From assembly GCA_964347945.1 (NCBI GenBank), contig CAYGAW010000148.1:1-12488 (forward strand): DNA of 12,488 nucleotides, given 5' to 3'. The position numbers were made by a program, and so were the translations under genes. The notes beneath the pieces are model-generated. The model worked only from the letters and a program-made list of their open reading frames with translations, did not search any database and was not told where the DNA came from. Shown piece after piece: positions 5,870 through 12,488 of this stretch. Each line of letters begins with the position of its first letter. Within the stretch, counting starts at the first letter, position 1. This DNA comes from CAYGAW01 sp964347945 (GTDB lineage Bacteria > Chloroflexota > Anaerolineae > UBA7937 > B3-Chlor).

Positions 5870-6913
5870 ATGGATTACTTCTTGCAGGAGATACTGTCGC
5901 AGCCTGGGGTGCTGCGAGCGACCGTGGATCGATACCTTGAGGATGAGTCTCTACTTCAGTCCGTGAACAGCGTTAGGAATCGCGCAGGGTATGACCTGGT
6001 TCTGCTGACAGGCATGGGCAGCTCCTATTTCGCCCTCTATCCTGCTTGCATCTACCTGAGCGAGCATGGATTGCCCTCCTACATGGTTGAGGCTTCGGAG
6101 TTGCTGCACTACTACAGGAACCTGGTCTCCGACCGGGTACTGGTGGTGATCGCCTCCCAGTCCGGAGAAACTGTAGAAGTCAAGAAACTGTTGAGCGAGG
6201 TGGGCGGCAGAACGCTCGTCGTGAGCGTCACCAACGATGCCGAGAACTATCTTGCCAGGAACAGCGATATGCCCCTATTCCTATACGCAGGGAATGAACG
6301 CGCCCCGGCGTCCAAGACTCACACCGCAACCGTAGGCGTTGTCCTCCTCCTAGCCATGTATCTCACGGCTACCATGCGCAAGGAAAGGGTCCAGGCGCTA
6401 TATGACGCGGTAGACGCCATGGAGGCTTTCCTTGAGCAGTGGAGAGAGAGAATCGATGGCCTGACTGGCTTTCTCGGTGAGGTGGATTGCCTATCTCTGC
6501 TGGGGCGGGGCCCCTCTCTGGCGTCGGCCATGGCAGGAGCACTGATATTGAAGGAGGCGACGAAGATACGCGCTGAGGGGATGAGCAGCGGCCAGTTCAG
6601 ACATGGGCCTCTGGAGGTCGTGACCCCGGAGTTCGCCGCTATAGTGTTTGCCATGGGGGGGAGGACGAGAGACATCAGTCTGCGACTGGCGGGTGACATA
6701 GCTGACTTCGGAGGAAAGGCAGTCGTCATTGGCAGCAACAAGGAACTGTCAGGGGAGAGGATTTTCAACCTGACGCTGGCGCCTTTGGACGAGTTCTGCT
6801 CCCCCCTGGTAGAGATACTGCCCGTTCAGCTGCTCTCCTGGAAGGTTGCCTCGGAGAAAGGGCTCCAGCCGGGCAAGTTTGACAAGGCTAAGAAGGTGAC
6901 CCTACATGAGTAG
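5870..6913 (+). CDS. Two-domain SIS phosphosugar isomerase/deaminase, GlmS-isomerase-like
   Basis: 347 residues. The ATG at 5870 follows AGGAAGAG. Two SIS domains: the first about 38-165 with TGMGSSYFA (47-55), the phosphate-binding ASQSGETVE (95-103) and ASKTHTATV (147-155); the second about 200-330 with LGRGPSLASA and EGMSSGQFRHGPLE. The tail GLQPGKFDKAKKVTLHE resembles the C-terminal loop of GlmS. The N-terminal glutaminase domain of GlmS is absent, so this is a stand-alone isomerase, as in NagB-II, AgaS and FrlB proteins. The likely reaction is conversion of an amino sugar 6-phosphate to a ketose 6-phosphate with loss of ammonia in the cytoplasm. With a BadF-type kinase in the cluster, glucosamine 6-phosphate to fructose 6-phosphate is the simplest guess, but fructosamine-type substrates cannot be excluded. 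Its end overlaps the next gene by 8 bases. Confidence 0.85.
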   Translation: MDYFLQEILSQPGVLRATVDRYLEDESLLQSVNSVRNRAGYDLVLLTGMGSSYFALYPACIYLSEHGLPSYMVEASELLHYYRNLVSDRVLVVIASQSGETVEVKKLLSEVGGRTLVVSVTNDAENYLARNSDMPLFLYAGNERAPASKTHTATVGVVLLLAMYLTATMRKERVQALYDAVDAMEAFLEQWRERIDGLTGFLGEVDCLSLLGRGPSLASAMAGALILKEATKIRAEGMSSGQFRHGPLEVVTPEFAAIVFAMGGRTRDISLRLAGDIADFGGKAVVIGSNKELSGERIFNLTLAPLDEFCSPLVEILPVQLLSWKVASEKGLQPGKFDKAKKVTLHE

Positions 6914-7850
6914 GCAAGTCTGTGTGGTGGGCAACCTCAATGCTGATCTCGTACTGTACTCACTGCACGACTTTCCGACCTGGGGCAGCGAGGTCATCAC
7001 CAGGCACATGAGCTGGCGGCCCGGGGGCATGGCAAACGCGCTTCTCTGCCTCGCTGCGCTTGGGGTCAGAGCATCGGCCGTCGCGAATGTCGGAAATGAC
7101 GCCATTGGAGAGGGGTTGGTGTCCGGGCTGGAGGAGGCGCGCATCGACACCAGTCACATCGAGCGATCGGCCCATGTGCCCACCGCTGTCAGCGTCGGCC
7201 TCGGACGTGACAATGGCGAGCGCGCTTTTGTGACGCATCTGGGCCACCTAGAGCGCCTGGATGTCGACCTGGTTCTCAGGCATCGCCAAGCCTGGGCAAA
7301 GGCACAATGCGTTCTCATTTCGGGCTATTTCCTGCTGCCCGCTCTGGGCTTCGCCGGGACCAGGGCGCTGATCGATACTTTACGCGCTGAGGGGAAACAG
7401 GTTCTCTTCGATATCGGATGGGACATTGAGGGTTGGGCCGAGCGCTCCGTCCGGGAGGTGATGCAGCTGCTGGAAGGGGTGGACGTCTTCCTGCCCAGCC
7501 TCAACGAAGCCCAGGCGCTGACCAGCGAGACGGAGCCGCAGGCCTGTCTGGAAGGTCTGTATGCCCGCTGCCCGCGTCGCGTGATCATCAAGATGGGTGA
7601 GGCCGGGTGTATAGCCAGGACGGAGGACGGAACCTTTCAGCAGGCAGCCTTTCCCGTTGAGGTTCTGGACACCACCGGGGCCGGAGGCTGCTTCAACTCA
7701 GGGATAGTACTTGGGCTGCTTAACGATTGGGATATGCCGAGAACGCTGCGCTTCGCCAGCGCACTGGGGGCCATGGTAATCTCACGCCCTAGACAGCAAG
7801 GGTATCCCACCTTCGGCGAAGTGCAGGAATATCTCTTAGAGCGGCAATAG
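6906..7850 (+). CDS. PfkB (ribokinase-like) family sugar kinase with altered catalytic motif
   Basis: 314 residues. The ATG at 6906 overlaps the SIS stop (ATGAGTAG), indicating coupled translation. The fold markers are all present: VVGNLNADLV (7-16), the substrate-binding stretch RPGGMANALLCLAALG (38-53), PSLNEAQAL (197-205), IIKMGEAGC (227-235) and the anion-hole motif DTTGAG (255-260). However residue 261, which is the catalytic base Asp in the usual GAGD motif, is Gly here (codon GGC at 7686-7688), giving GAGGCFNSG. The rest of the protein looks intact. It may therefore be inactive or regulatory, use another base, or bind a sugar without phosphorylating it; a sequencing error or single mutation is also possible. 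In an intact family member the reaction would be ATP-dependent phosphorylation of a sugar or sugar phosphate. Confidence 0.85.
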   Translation: MSRQVCVVGNLNADLVLYSLHDFPTWGSEVITRHMSWRPGGMANALLCLAALGVRASAVANVGNDAIGEGLVSGLEEARIDTSHIERSAHVPTAVSVGLGRDNGERAFVTHLGHLERLDVDLVLRHRQAWAKAQCVLISGYFLLPALGFAGTRALIDTLRAEGKQVLFDIGWDIEGWAERSVREVMQLLEGVDVFLPSLNEAQALTSETEPQACLEGLYARCPRRVIIKMGEAGCIARTEDGTFQQAAFPVEVLDTTGAGGCFNSGIVLGLLNDWDMPRTLRFASALGAMVISRPRQQGYPTFGEVQEYLLERQ

Positions 7851-7860
7851 AGAGGTACGA

Positions 7861-8601
7861 ATGAGAGACAGGCAAGAGGGTCCGGCTCTGACGGATGAGG
7901 TAGCTATCGTGACTGGCGCAAGTAGCGGCATAGGGAGGGAGATCACTCTCACATTCGCTCAGGAAGGAGCGAATGTGGTACTGGCGGCTCGGAGAGAGGC
8001 GAAACTCATGGAGGTGGCGCGAGAGGTTCGCAACCGTGGTGGGGAGTCTCTGGTCGTGCCGACCGACGTGTCCCAGGAAGATCAGGTTGTGGCCATGGTC
8101 GGTCAGGCGCTGGCGCAGTTCGGCCGGGTAGATGTTCTGGTCAACAATTCAGGGATGGGATATTGGGGCCCGGTGGTGGGGTTCAAGGCGGAGGATTGGG
8201 ACGAGGTTTTCGACGTTAACGTCAAGGGGACCTTCCTTTGTAGCAGGGAGGTCTTGCCCACCATGGTGGAGCAGAGAAGTGGCCGAATCATCAACATCTC
8301 CTCCGATGCGGGGGTAATCCCGTTCGCCGAGTCCACCGCCTACTGTGCGGCCAAGGCCGCTGTGGTAGCCTTCAGCCGCTGCCTGGCTCTGGAGATGCTG
8401 CCGCACGACGTCGGAGTGCACGTGATCTGCCCAGGCTACGTCGATACCCCCTGGTACGATGGCGATTCCTCCGCGCCGGACCGTGGAAAGATGCTGAAGG
8501 CCGAGGATATCGCCCGGCTGGCTCTCTACCTGGCCTCCCTCCCGCCCAGGGTGTTGATAGATCAAGTAATGATCCAACCCAGAGGCATGGCGATGGAGTG
8601 A
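7861..8601 (+). CDS. SDR family NAD(P)-dependent oxidoreductase
   Basis: 246 residues, the normal size of classical SDRs. The ATG at 7861 follows GAGAGG by 5 bases and lies 10 bases after the kinase stop. The cofactor motif TGASSGIG is at 18-25; Arg44-Arg45 after the second beta-strand (VVLAARR) favours NADP(H). NNSG is at 95-98 in place of the common NNAG. The catalytic set is complete: Asn120, Ser148 (NISSDAG), Tyr161 and Lys165 (YCAAK), followed by PGYVDTPW. The reaction is reversible oxidation of an alcohol or reduction of a ketone. In this cluster the substrate is probably a sugar, polyol or keto-sugar derived from the imported compound, but nothing in the sequence fixes it. Confidence 0.9.
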   Translation: MRDRQEGPALTDEVAIVTGASSGIGREITLTFAQEGANVVLAARREAKLMEVAREVRNRGGESLVVPTDVSQEDQVVAMVGQALAQFGRVDVLVNNSGMGYWGPVVGFKAEDWDEVFDVNVKGTFLCSREVLPTMVEQRSGRIINISSDAGVIPFAESTAYCAAKAAVVAFSRCLALEMLPHDVGVHVICPGYVDTPWYDGDSSAPDRGKMLKAEDIARLALYLASLPPRVLIDQVMIQPRGMAME

Positions 8602-8638
8602 TCAGCCAGCCTCGCTTTGCCTCTTTGGGGAAGCGACT

Positions 8639-9802
8639 GTGGAGAAGAGCAAGGCCCTCACCTACACCCGGGGTTTCTATCTCCTCTATTTTCGCGCTGT
8701 GGGATGCATCTTCCCCTACTTGAATCTCTACTATCAGCGGATCGGCTTGAGCGGCCTGCAGATCGGTATCCTGGCAGCAATTCCCGCTCTGGTCGTGCCG
8801 TTTGCTTCACCGCTGTGGGGTATCGTCGCTGATTCGCTCAATCTGCATCGCACTCTGCTGAGTTTGGCCGTGGCAGGGACCATAATACCCGTCCTTCTAC
8901 TGTCGGCGAGTGGCGCTATGATCTGGCTGGTGCCGGTGACGCTAGTCTACGCCTTCTTCTACGGTCCTATCGGTCCTCTCATCGACAGCACTGCGTTGGA
9001 AGTGGCCGAGGCCAGCCGGCGGAGTTACGGTGAACTAAGGGTATGGGGTACCATAGGCTTCATCGCCTCTGCCTGGGCCCTGGGCAGGATCATGGAAAGC
9101 ACTGGCCTGAGATTGCTGTTCTGTGGTTGCGCCCTTTTCATGCTCGGGACTCTGGCGCTATCCCGATTTCTCCCGCCAAGGGGCCAGCAGTGGCGAGGGC
9201 CGAGGCTACGAGGTCTCGGCGTCCTTCTGGCTGATCGTGTTTTGGTGCTGTTTCTGGTCAGCGTTTTTCTGCTCTCCGCGACGGTGGCGGCGGGAAACAA
9301 CTTCTTCACCCTGTATCTCGATGGCCTAGGAGCCAGCGAAGCTCTAGTAGGCCTATCATGGGCCATCGCCGCGCTGAGCGAGGTGCCGGTGATGTTCCTC
9401 TCTGGAGTTCTCATGCGAAGGCTAGCTGCGCGAGGTCTCCTCTTTGTTGGCTTTGCGGTGTACGCCTTGCGGTGGTTCTTGTACTCTCAAATCACCTCTC
9501 TGCAGATGATCTTGGCAGTACAGTTGTTACATGGGCTTTCATTCGGCGCTTATTACGTGGGTGGAGTGGTATATACGCGGGAACGTGCAGCCGAAGAGTT
9601 GAGTGCCACCGCTCAGGCACTCTTCTCCGGGACAGCCTTGGGGCTGGCGGGCATAGCGGGTGGAGTGCTGGGTGGATATCTGTATGATCGGGTAGGGGTG
9701 ATGAATCTGTTCCGGTTCTGCGGTCTGGCTGCCACCTTCGCCCTGGTTTTGTTCCTGCTTACGCCTTCGCGCAGGGGACTAGAGTCCGTAGATTCTCCGT
9801 AG
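8639..9802 (+). CDS. MFS transporter (MFS_1-like), probable sugar importer
   Basis: 387 residues starting at a GTG at 8639, with GGGGAAG 5 bases upstream. About 12 hydrophobic segments can be traced, with a central cytoplasmic loop near 180-200. The first loop has the MFS motif-A pattern (G61, D65, R71 in WGIVADSLNLHR), and the half-repeat signature YGELRVWGTIGF is at 130-141. The N terminus YTRGFYLLYF resembles the proton-symporter-like MFS_1 group (LacY and nucleoside- or phenylpropionate-permease relatives). It acts in the inner membrane. Being inside a sugar cluster without PTS or ABC components, it is probably the importer of the unphosphorylated substrate, although export of a product cannot be ruled out. 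Confidence 0.88.
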   Translation: MEKSKALTYTRGFYLLYFRAVGCIFPYLNLYYQRIGLSGLQIGILAAIPALVVPFASPLWGIVADSLNLHRTLLSLAVAGTIIPVLLLSASGAMIWLVPVTLVYAFFYGPIGPLIDSTALEVAEASRRSYGELRVWGTIGFIASAWALGRIMESTGLRLLFCGCALFMLGTLALSRFLPPRGQQWRGPRLRGLGVLLADRVLVLFLVSVFLLSATVAAGNNFFTLYLDGLGASEALVGLSWAIAALSEVPVMFLSGVLMRRLAARGLLFVGFAVYALRWFLYSQITSLQMILAVQLLHGLSFGAYYVGGVVYTRERAAEELSATAQALFSGTALGLAGIAGGVLGGYLYDRVGVMNLFRFCGLAATFALVLFLLTPSRRGLESVDSP

Positions 9803-9848
9803 CTTCTTGAGGTTGCGGCGAGATCAAGGGGCATCCCTATCTGATGAT

Positions 9849-9855
9849 AAGGAGG
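9849..9855 (+). promoter_or_regulatory. Strong ribosome binding site of the GH4 gene
   Basis: AAGGAGG lies 10 bases before the ATG at 9866 and is the best Shine-Dalgarno match in the window. It fixes the GH4 start and suggests high translation. An ATG at 9856 is too close to the site and in another frame. The 63-base gap 9803-9865 shows no clear promoter or terminator. Confidence 0.65.
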
Positions 9856-9865
9856 ATGAGACCTG

Positions 9866-11158
9866 ATGGCCAGAGAACTCAAGATTTGCGTGATAGGGGG
9901 AGGTAGCACTTACACCCCGGAATTGATAGAAGGCTTCATCGAGAAGCAGGCGGAATTGGGGCTTGCCACGGTCACTCTGATGGACATAGACCGAGATAGA
10001 TTGAGAGTGGTGGGAGGTTTCGCCGAGCGGATGATCAGGGCGGCGGGTTCGCCGATCGAACTCGTTCTATCTACCGAGCGAGCACAGGCCCTTGAGGGAG
10101 CGCACTATGTGATCAGTCAGATCCGCGTGGGTGGCAATTCCCAGCGCGTGATAGACGAGAAGATTCCTCCGCCCTTCGGCATAGTGGGCCAAGAGACGAC
10201 GGGACCCGGGGGCTTCGCCAAAGCTTTGCGCACAATCCCGGTCATGTTGAGTATGGCCGCAGATATGGAGAGACTATGTCCCCAAGCATGGTTGATCAAC
10301 TTCACCAATCCCTCCGGCCTGATCACAGAGGCTCTCGTCAAGCACAGTGAAGTACGCGCAATCGGACTCTGCAATCTGCCTGTCAACATGATATACCAGG
10401 TGGCTGGCTATCTGGGCGTCTCGCCTCAAAGGGTCAGCCTCGACTATGTCGGGCTCAATCACCTGAGTTGGATGAAGGGGGCATATCTGGACGGGCAAGA
10501 GGTGACCGAGGTTGTGTTAGACAAAGCGATTGAGGAAGCGAGCCAGGCTGCGGAAGGTCATTCTCCCTTCAGCCCGGAGCTCATAGAGATGTTGGGCATG
10601 CTCCCGTGCTACTATCTGCGTTATTATTACCATCACGATGAGGTATTAGAGGAGCAGACAAAGGCGGACAAGACTCGCGGCGAACAGGTACAGGAGATAG
10701 AGGAGAAGCTCCTCGCGATGTATGCTGACCCCCAACTCCTCAGCAAGCCCAAAGAGCTGGAAAGGCGAGGAGGAGCGCTATACTCCACGGCCGCGGTGTC
10801 TCTCATAGCCGCCATCGTTGGTGACAAGAAGGAAGTGCACATAGTCAACTCCCGCAATGTAGGCGCCGTGGCAGACCTGCCGGAGGCTTCAGTGGTTGAA
10901 GTGCCCTGCCTCGTTGGAGAAGCCGGTCCGTCGCCGCTGACGGTCGGCAGCCTCCCGGCTGCAATTAGGGGTTTGATCCAATCAGTGAAGGCCTATGAAG
11001 AACTGGCGGTCGAGGCCGGCGTGACCGGCGACCGGAGGACTGCCTTGCAGGCCCTGCTGGTCCACCCTTTAGTGCCCGGTTTCCGTGTGGCCAAGGGCCT
11101 CTTGGACTCTATTCTCAGCGCCAACAAAGAGTATCTTCCTCAATTCTTCGAGGAGTAG
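9866..11158 (+). CDS. GH4 family glycosidase, 6-phospho-beta-glucosidase sequence type
   Basis: 430 residues, a usual GH4 length. The NAD-binding motif GGGSTYTPEL is at 11-20. Further family marks are GQETTGPGGFAKALRTIP (from 108), NFTNPSG (145-151), GLCNLP with metal ligand Cys169, GLNHLSW with His199, and Tyr306 in RRGGALYS, the position of the catalytic Tyr in characterised members. In GH4 the CNxP motif marks phospho-beta-glucosidases (CDMP marks phospho-alpha-glucosidases and CHSV alpha-galactosidases), so CNLP points to a 6-phospho-beta-glucoside. The enzymes use NAD+ and Mn2+ and cleave by transient oxidation at C3 of the sugar. Members usually work on PTS-imported substrates, but no PTS gene is here; the BadF kinase at 11206 and the MFS importer may substitute. 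The family call is secure; the substrate is inferred. Confidence 0.93.
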   Translation: MARELKICVIGGGSTYTPELIEGFIEKQAELGLATVTLMDIDRDRLRVVGGFAERMIRAAGSPIELVLSTERAQALEGAHYVISQIRVGGNSQRVIDEKIPPPFGIVGQETTGPGGFAKALRTIPVMLSMAADMERLCPQAWLINFTNPSGLITEALVKHSEVRAIGLCNLPVNMIYQVAGYLGVSPQRVSLDYVGLNHLSWMKGAYLDGQEVTEVVLDKAIEEASQAAEGHSPFSPELIEMLGMLPCYYLRYYYHHDEVLEEQTKADKTRGEQVQEIEEKLLAMYADPQLLSKPKELERRGGALYSTAAVSLIAAIVGDKKEVHIVNSRNVGAVADLPEASVVEVPCLVGEAGPSPLTVGSLPAAIRGLIQSVKAYEELAVEAGVTGDRRTALQALLVHPLVPGFRVAKGLLDSILSANKEYLPQFFEE

Positions 11159-11205
11159 CGGAGGACGAACTCACACTGTGGGACAGACATGAAATGGGTG
11201 GGGGT

Positions 11206-12201
11206 ATGAGCTACGTGCTGGGTGTTGACGGAGGGGCTTCCAAGACCCTGTGTCTGGTAGGGAGTGCAGATGGCCACGTACTGGGCTTTGGGCGTGGTGG
11301 CGGGAGTAATCATCAGGTCTGTGGCCTTGACTCAGCTCTCGCCGAGATCGCTCATTCCGTTGGGGAAGCGCTCGCTCAAGCGCAGACCTCCCCTCAGGAG
11401 GTTCAACTGGGCATGTTCTGCCTGGCAGGCGCTGACTTGCCCGAAGACTATGCCATGCTCAGTCAAAGTATCCAAGAGCTTGGCGTCTGTCAGCAGGCGG
11501 TGGTGAAGAATGATACTATGGCCGCCCTGCGCTCTGGTCTCTCCCGACCTTGGGGCGTGGTAGTCATCTGTGGCACGGGCACCAATGCGGCTGGTCGTGC
11601 TCCCGACGGGCGGGAGATCATCCTCCCTGGCTTGGGCCACATCTCCGGCGATTGGGGCGGAGGCGAAGAGATCAGCCAGCAGATCATACGCCTCGTCATG
11701 CGCGCCTGGGACGGCCGGGGCAAATCAACGGTGCTTACGCAGATGGTCCTTGAGGCCCTGGGCGCACCATCTGTGGAACTCTTGTTGCGAAAGCTGTATC
11801 ACCACCAGATCGACCAGGATCAACTCTTAGGGCTAGTGCCTCTCCTCTTCGACGCGGCCTATGGCGGTGATGAGGTAGCCTGCCGGTTGGTCAGAGAAGT
11901 GGGCCTGGAGGTGGGGGTCACCGCTCGAACCCTTATCCGCCGGCTATCGCTGCAGGACAGTGATGTGGAGGTGGTCCTGGGAGGCAGCATCTTCAAGGCC
12001 AAGGGGCCGCTTTTGATCGATACGATACGGGCGATCATACACAAGGTGGCGCCCCGAGCGTCGATCATACTGCCGAAGTTCGAGCCAGTGGTGGGGGCTC
12101 TGTTGCTGGCACTGGAGGCGGCAGGAGTACAAACCGCGGGGAGGGTCAGAGAGAACGTTGAAATCACGTTGCCTCGGGAATTGCTCATCGCGGTGCGGTA
12201 G
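11206..12201 (+). CDS. BadF/BadG/BcrA/BcrD-type sugar kinase (N-acetylglucosamine/glucosamine kinase-like)
   Basis: 331 residues from the ATG at 11206. This start is chosen because the family begins directly with the first beta-strand (SYVLGVDGG) and a G-rich stretch lies upstream; an in-frame ATG at 11194 adds only MGGG. Actin-like ATPase motifs are present: phosphate-1 DGGASKT (8-14), KNDTMAAL with the candidate catalytic Asp103, phosphate-2 CGTGTNA (122-128), GHISGDWGGGEEI (near 144-156) and the adenosine motif LGGSIF (258-263). The family includes mammalian N-acetylglucosamine kinase and bacterial glucosamine kinase as well as activators of acyl-CoA dehydratases; the sugar context and the lack of Fe-S Cys motifs favour a kinase. 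It would supply a sugar 6-phosphate to the SIS isomerase, or phosphorylate a disaccharide for the GH4 enzyme. It is the last clear gene of the cluster, 47 bases after GH4. Confidence 0.87.
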   Translation: MSYVLGVDGGASKTLCLVGSADGHVLGFGRGGGSNHQVCGLDSALAEIAHSVGEALAQAQTSPQEVQLGMFCLAGADLPEDYAMLSQSIQELGVCQQAVVKNDTMAALRSGLSRPWGVVVICGTGTNAAGRAPDGREIILPGLGHISGDWGGGEEISQQIIRLVMRAWDGRGKSTVLTQMVLEALGAPSVELLLRKLYHHQIDQDQLLGLVPLLFDAAYGGDEVACRLVREVGLEVGVTARTLIRRLSLQDSDVEVVLGGSIFKAKGPLLIDTIRAIIHKVAPRASIILPKFEPVVGALLLALEAAGVQTAGRVRENVEITLPRELLIAVR

Positions 12202-12258
12202 CACACCCATCGAAATCTGTCGTCGTGGAGAGGCTCCAAATGCTCTGGTAGCGAGGCC

Positions 12259-12387
12259 TCACTCCTTCTCTGGCGCGTGCAGCACTGCGGGCGTGGCACT
12301 GACGGTGGGCGCGCGATAGGGCTGAGCCCCCCTTCTGGTGTGGATTTCGAATTCCTGGACGACGTGCCAGGTGTCCTGTCTGCCCAT
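12259..12387 (-). CDS. Short hypothetical frame, possible 3' remnant of a gene
   Basis: 42 residues from an ATG at 12387 to a TGA at 12259. The frame is open back to a TGA at 12445, adding CAHQCYCSTQEIH before the Met, with four possible metal-binding residues (C, H, C, C). The codon pattern (GTC GTC CAG GAA TTC GAA ATC CAC) and the translation (WHVVQEFEIHTRRGAQPY) look like coding sequence. I recognise no family. It lies convergent with the kinase gene that ends at 12201. It could be a small gene or the tail of a decayed one. Nothing else is seen in 12202-12488. Confidence 0.3.
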   Translation of the reverse strand: MGRQDTWHVVQEFEIHTRRGAQPYRAPTVSATPAVLHAPEKE

Positions 12388-12488
12388 GTGGATCTCTTGC
12401 GTGCTACAGTAGCACTGGTGAGCGCACAAGCCAGACCGCAGACCTCAGTGAAGAGCGCGGCCCAGCAGAGTAGCAGCAAGGAAAGTCG

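Noticed and set aside
8149..8577. 142-residue minus-strand frame inside the SDR gene
   Set aside because: Antisense to a complete SDR with all catalytic residues; no ribosome site or family resemblance.
12230..12262. Possible terminator hairpin after the kinase gene (GTGGAGAGGC with GCCTCAC)
   Set aside because: The stem needs a three-base bulge, is only about 7 bp, and has no T-tract, so it is not supported as a terminator.
11859..12479. 206-residue minus-strand frame over the end of the BadF kinase gene and the right edge
   Set aside because: Most of it is antisense to the well-supported kinase gene and has low-complexity, Arg/Ser/Pro-rich content. Only the different minus frame at 12259-12387 looked coding-like.

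Overview
The window looks like a chromosomal segment from a GC-rich, free-living bacterium, most likely a member of the Chloroflexota (Anaerolineae-like). The lineage guess rests mainly on the surface proteins: one has a fibronectin-like domain of the 'WETGSE..GFNLYR' type followed by a long Thr-Pro linker and a C-terminal membrane anchor, which is common in that phylum. There is no rRNA or tRNA gene to confirm it, so this is inference. I see no insertion sequence, CRISPR array or phage gene.

The left third (1-3960) is read on the minus strand and encodes exported proteins. In transcription order these are a membrane-anchored protein with a Thr/Pro linker (3960-3055), a lipoprotein with a C25 (gingipain-type) cysteine peptidase domain (3051-844), and the N-terminal part of a further C25-type protein with a signal peptide and C25 propeptide (610 to beyond the left edge). 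The first two are almost back to back. The third has its own good sigma-70-like promoter with a 12-bp palindrome in the spacer.

A 740-bp gap (3961-4700) separates this block from a plus-strand sugar-catabolism cluster. It holds candidate promoters for both directions, an AT-rich dyad that is the likely operator of the GntR regulator, and one weak open frame of unknown status.

The right two thirds (4701-12201) read as one catabolic cluster: GntR/UTRA repressor, a small orphan frame or gene remnant, a GlmS-like SIS isomerase/deaminase, a PfkB-family kinase, an SDR oxidoreductase, an MFS transporter, a GH4 glycosidase of the phospho-beta-glucosidase sequence class, and a BadF-type (GlcNAc/glucosamine kinase family) sugar kinase. 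Genes overlap or are closely spaced, so most are probably co-transcribed. A consistent reading is that the MFS permease imports an unphosphorylated (amino)glycoside, the GH4 enzyme splits it before or after phosphorylation, the BadF kinase makes a sugar 6-phosphate, and the SIS protein isomerises or deaminates it towards fructose 6-phosphate. No PTS genes and no NagA-type deacetylase are present. The substrate is not determined by the sequence.

The most notable oddity is the PfkB kinase: the normally invariant catalytic Asp of the GAGD motif is Gly here. No wholly new multi-gene system is evident. The interest lies in the PTS-independent GH4 pathway, the altered kinase, the paired C25 proteins and the regulatory dyads.
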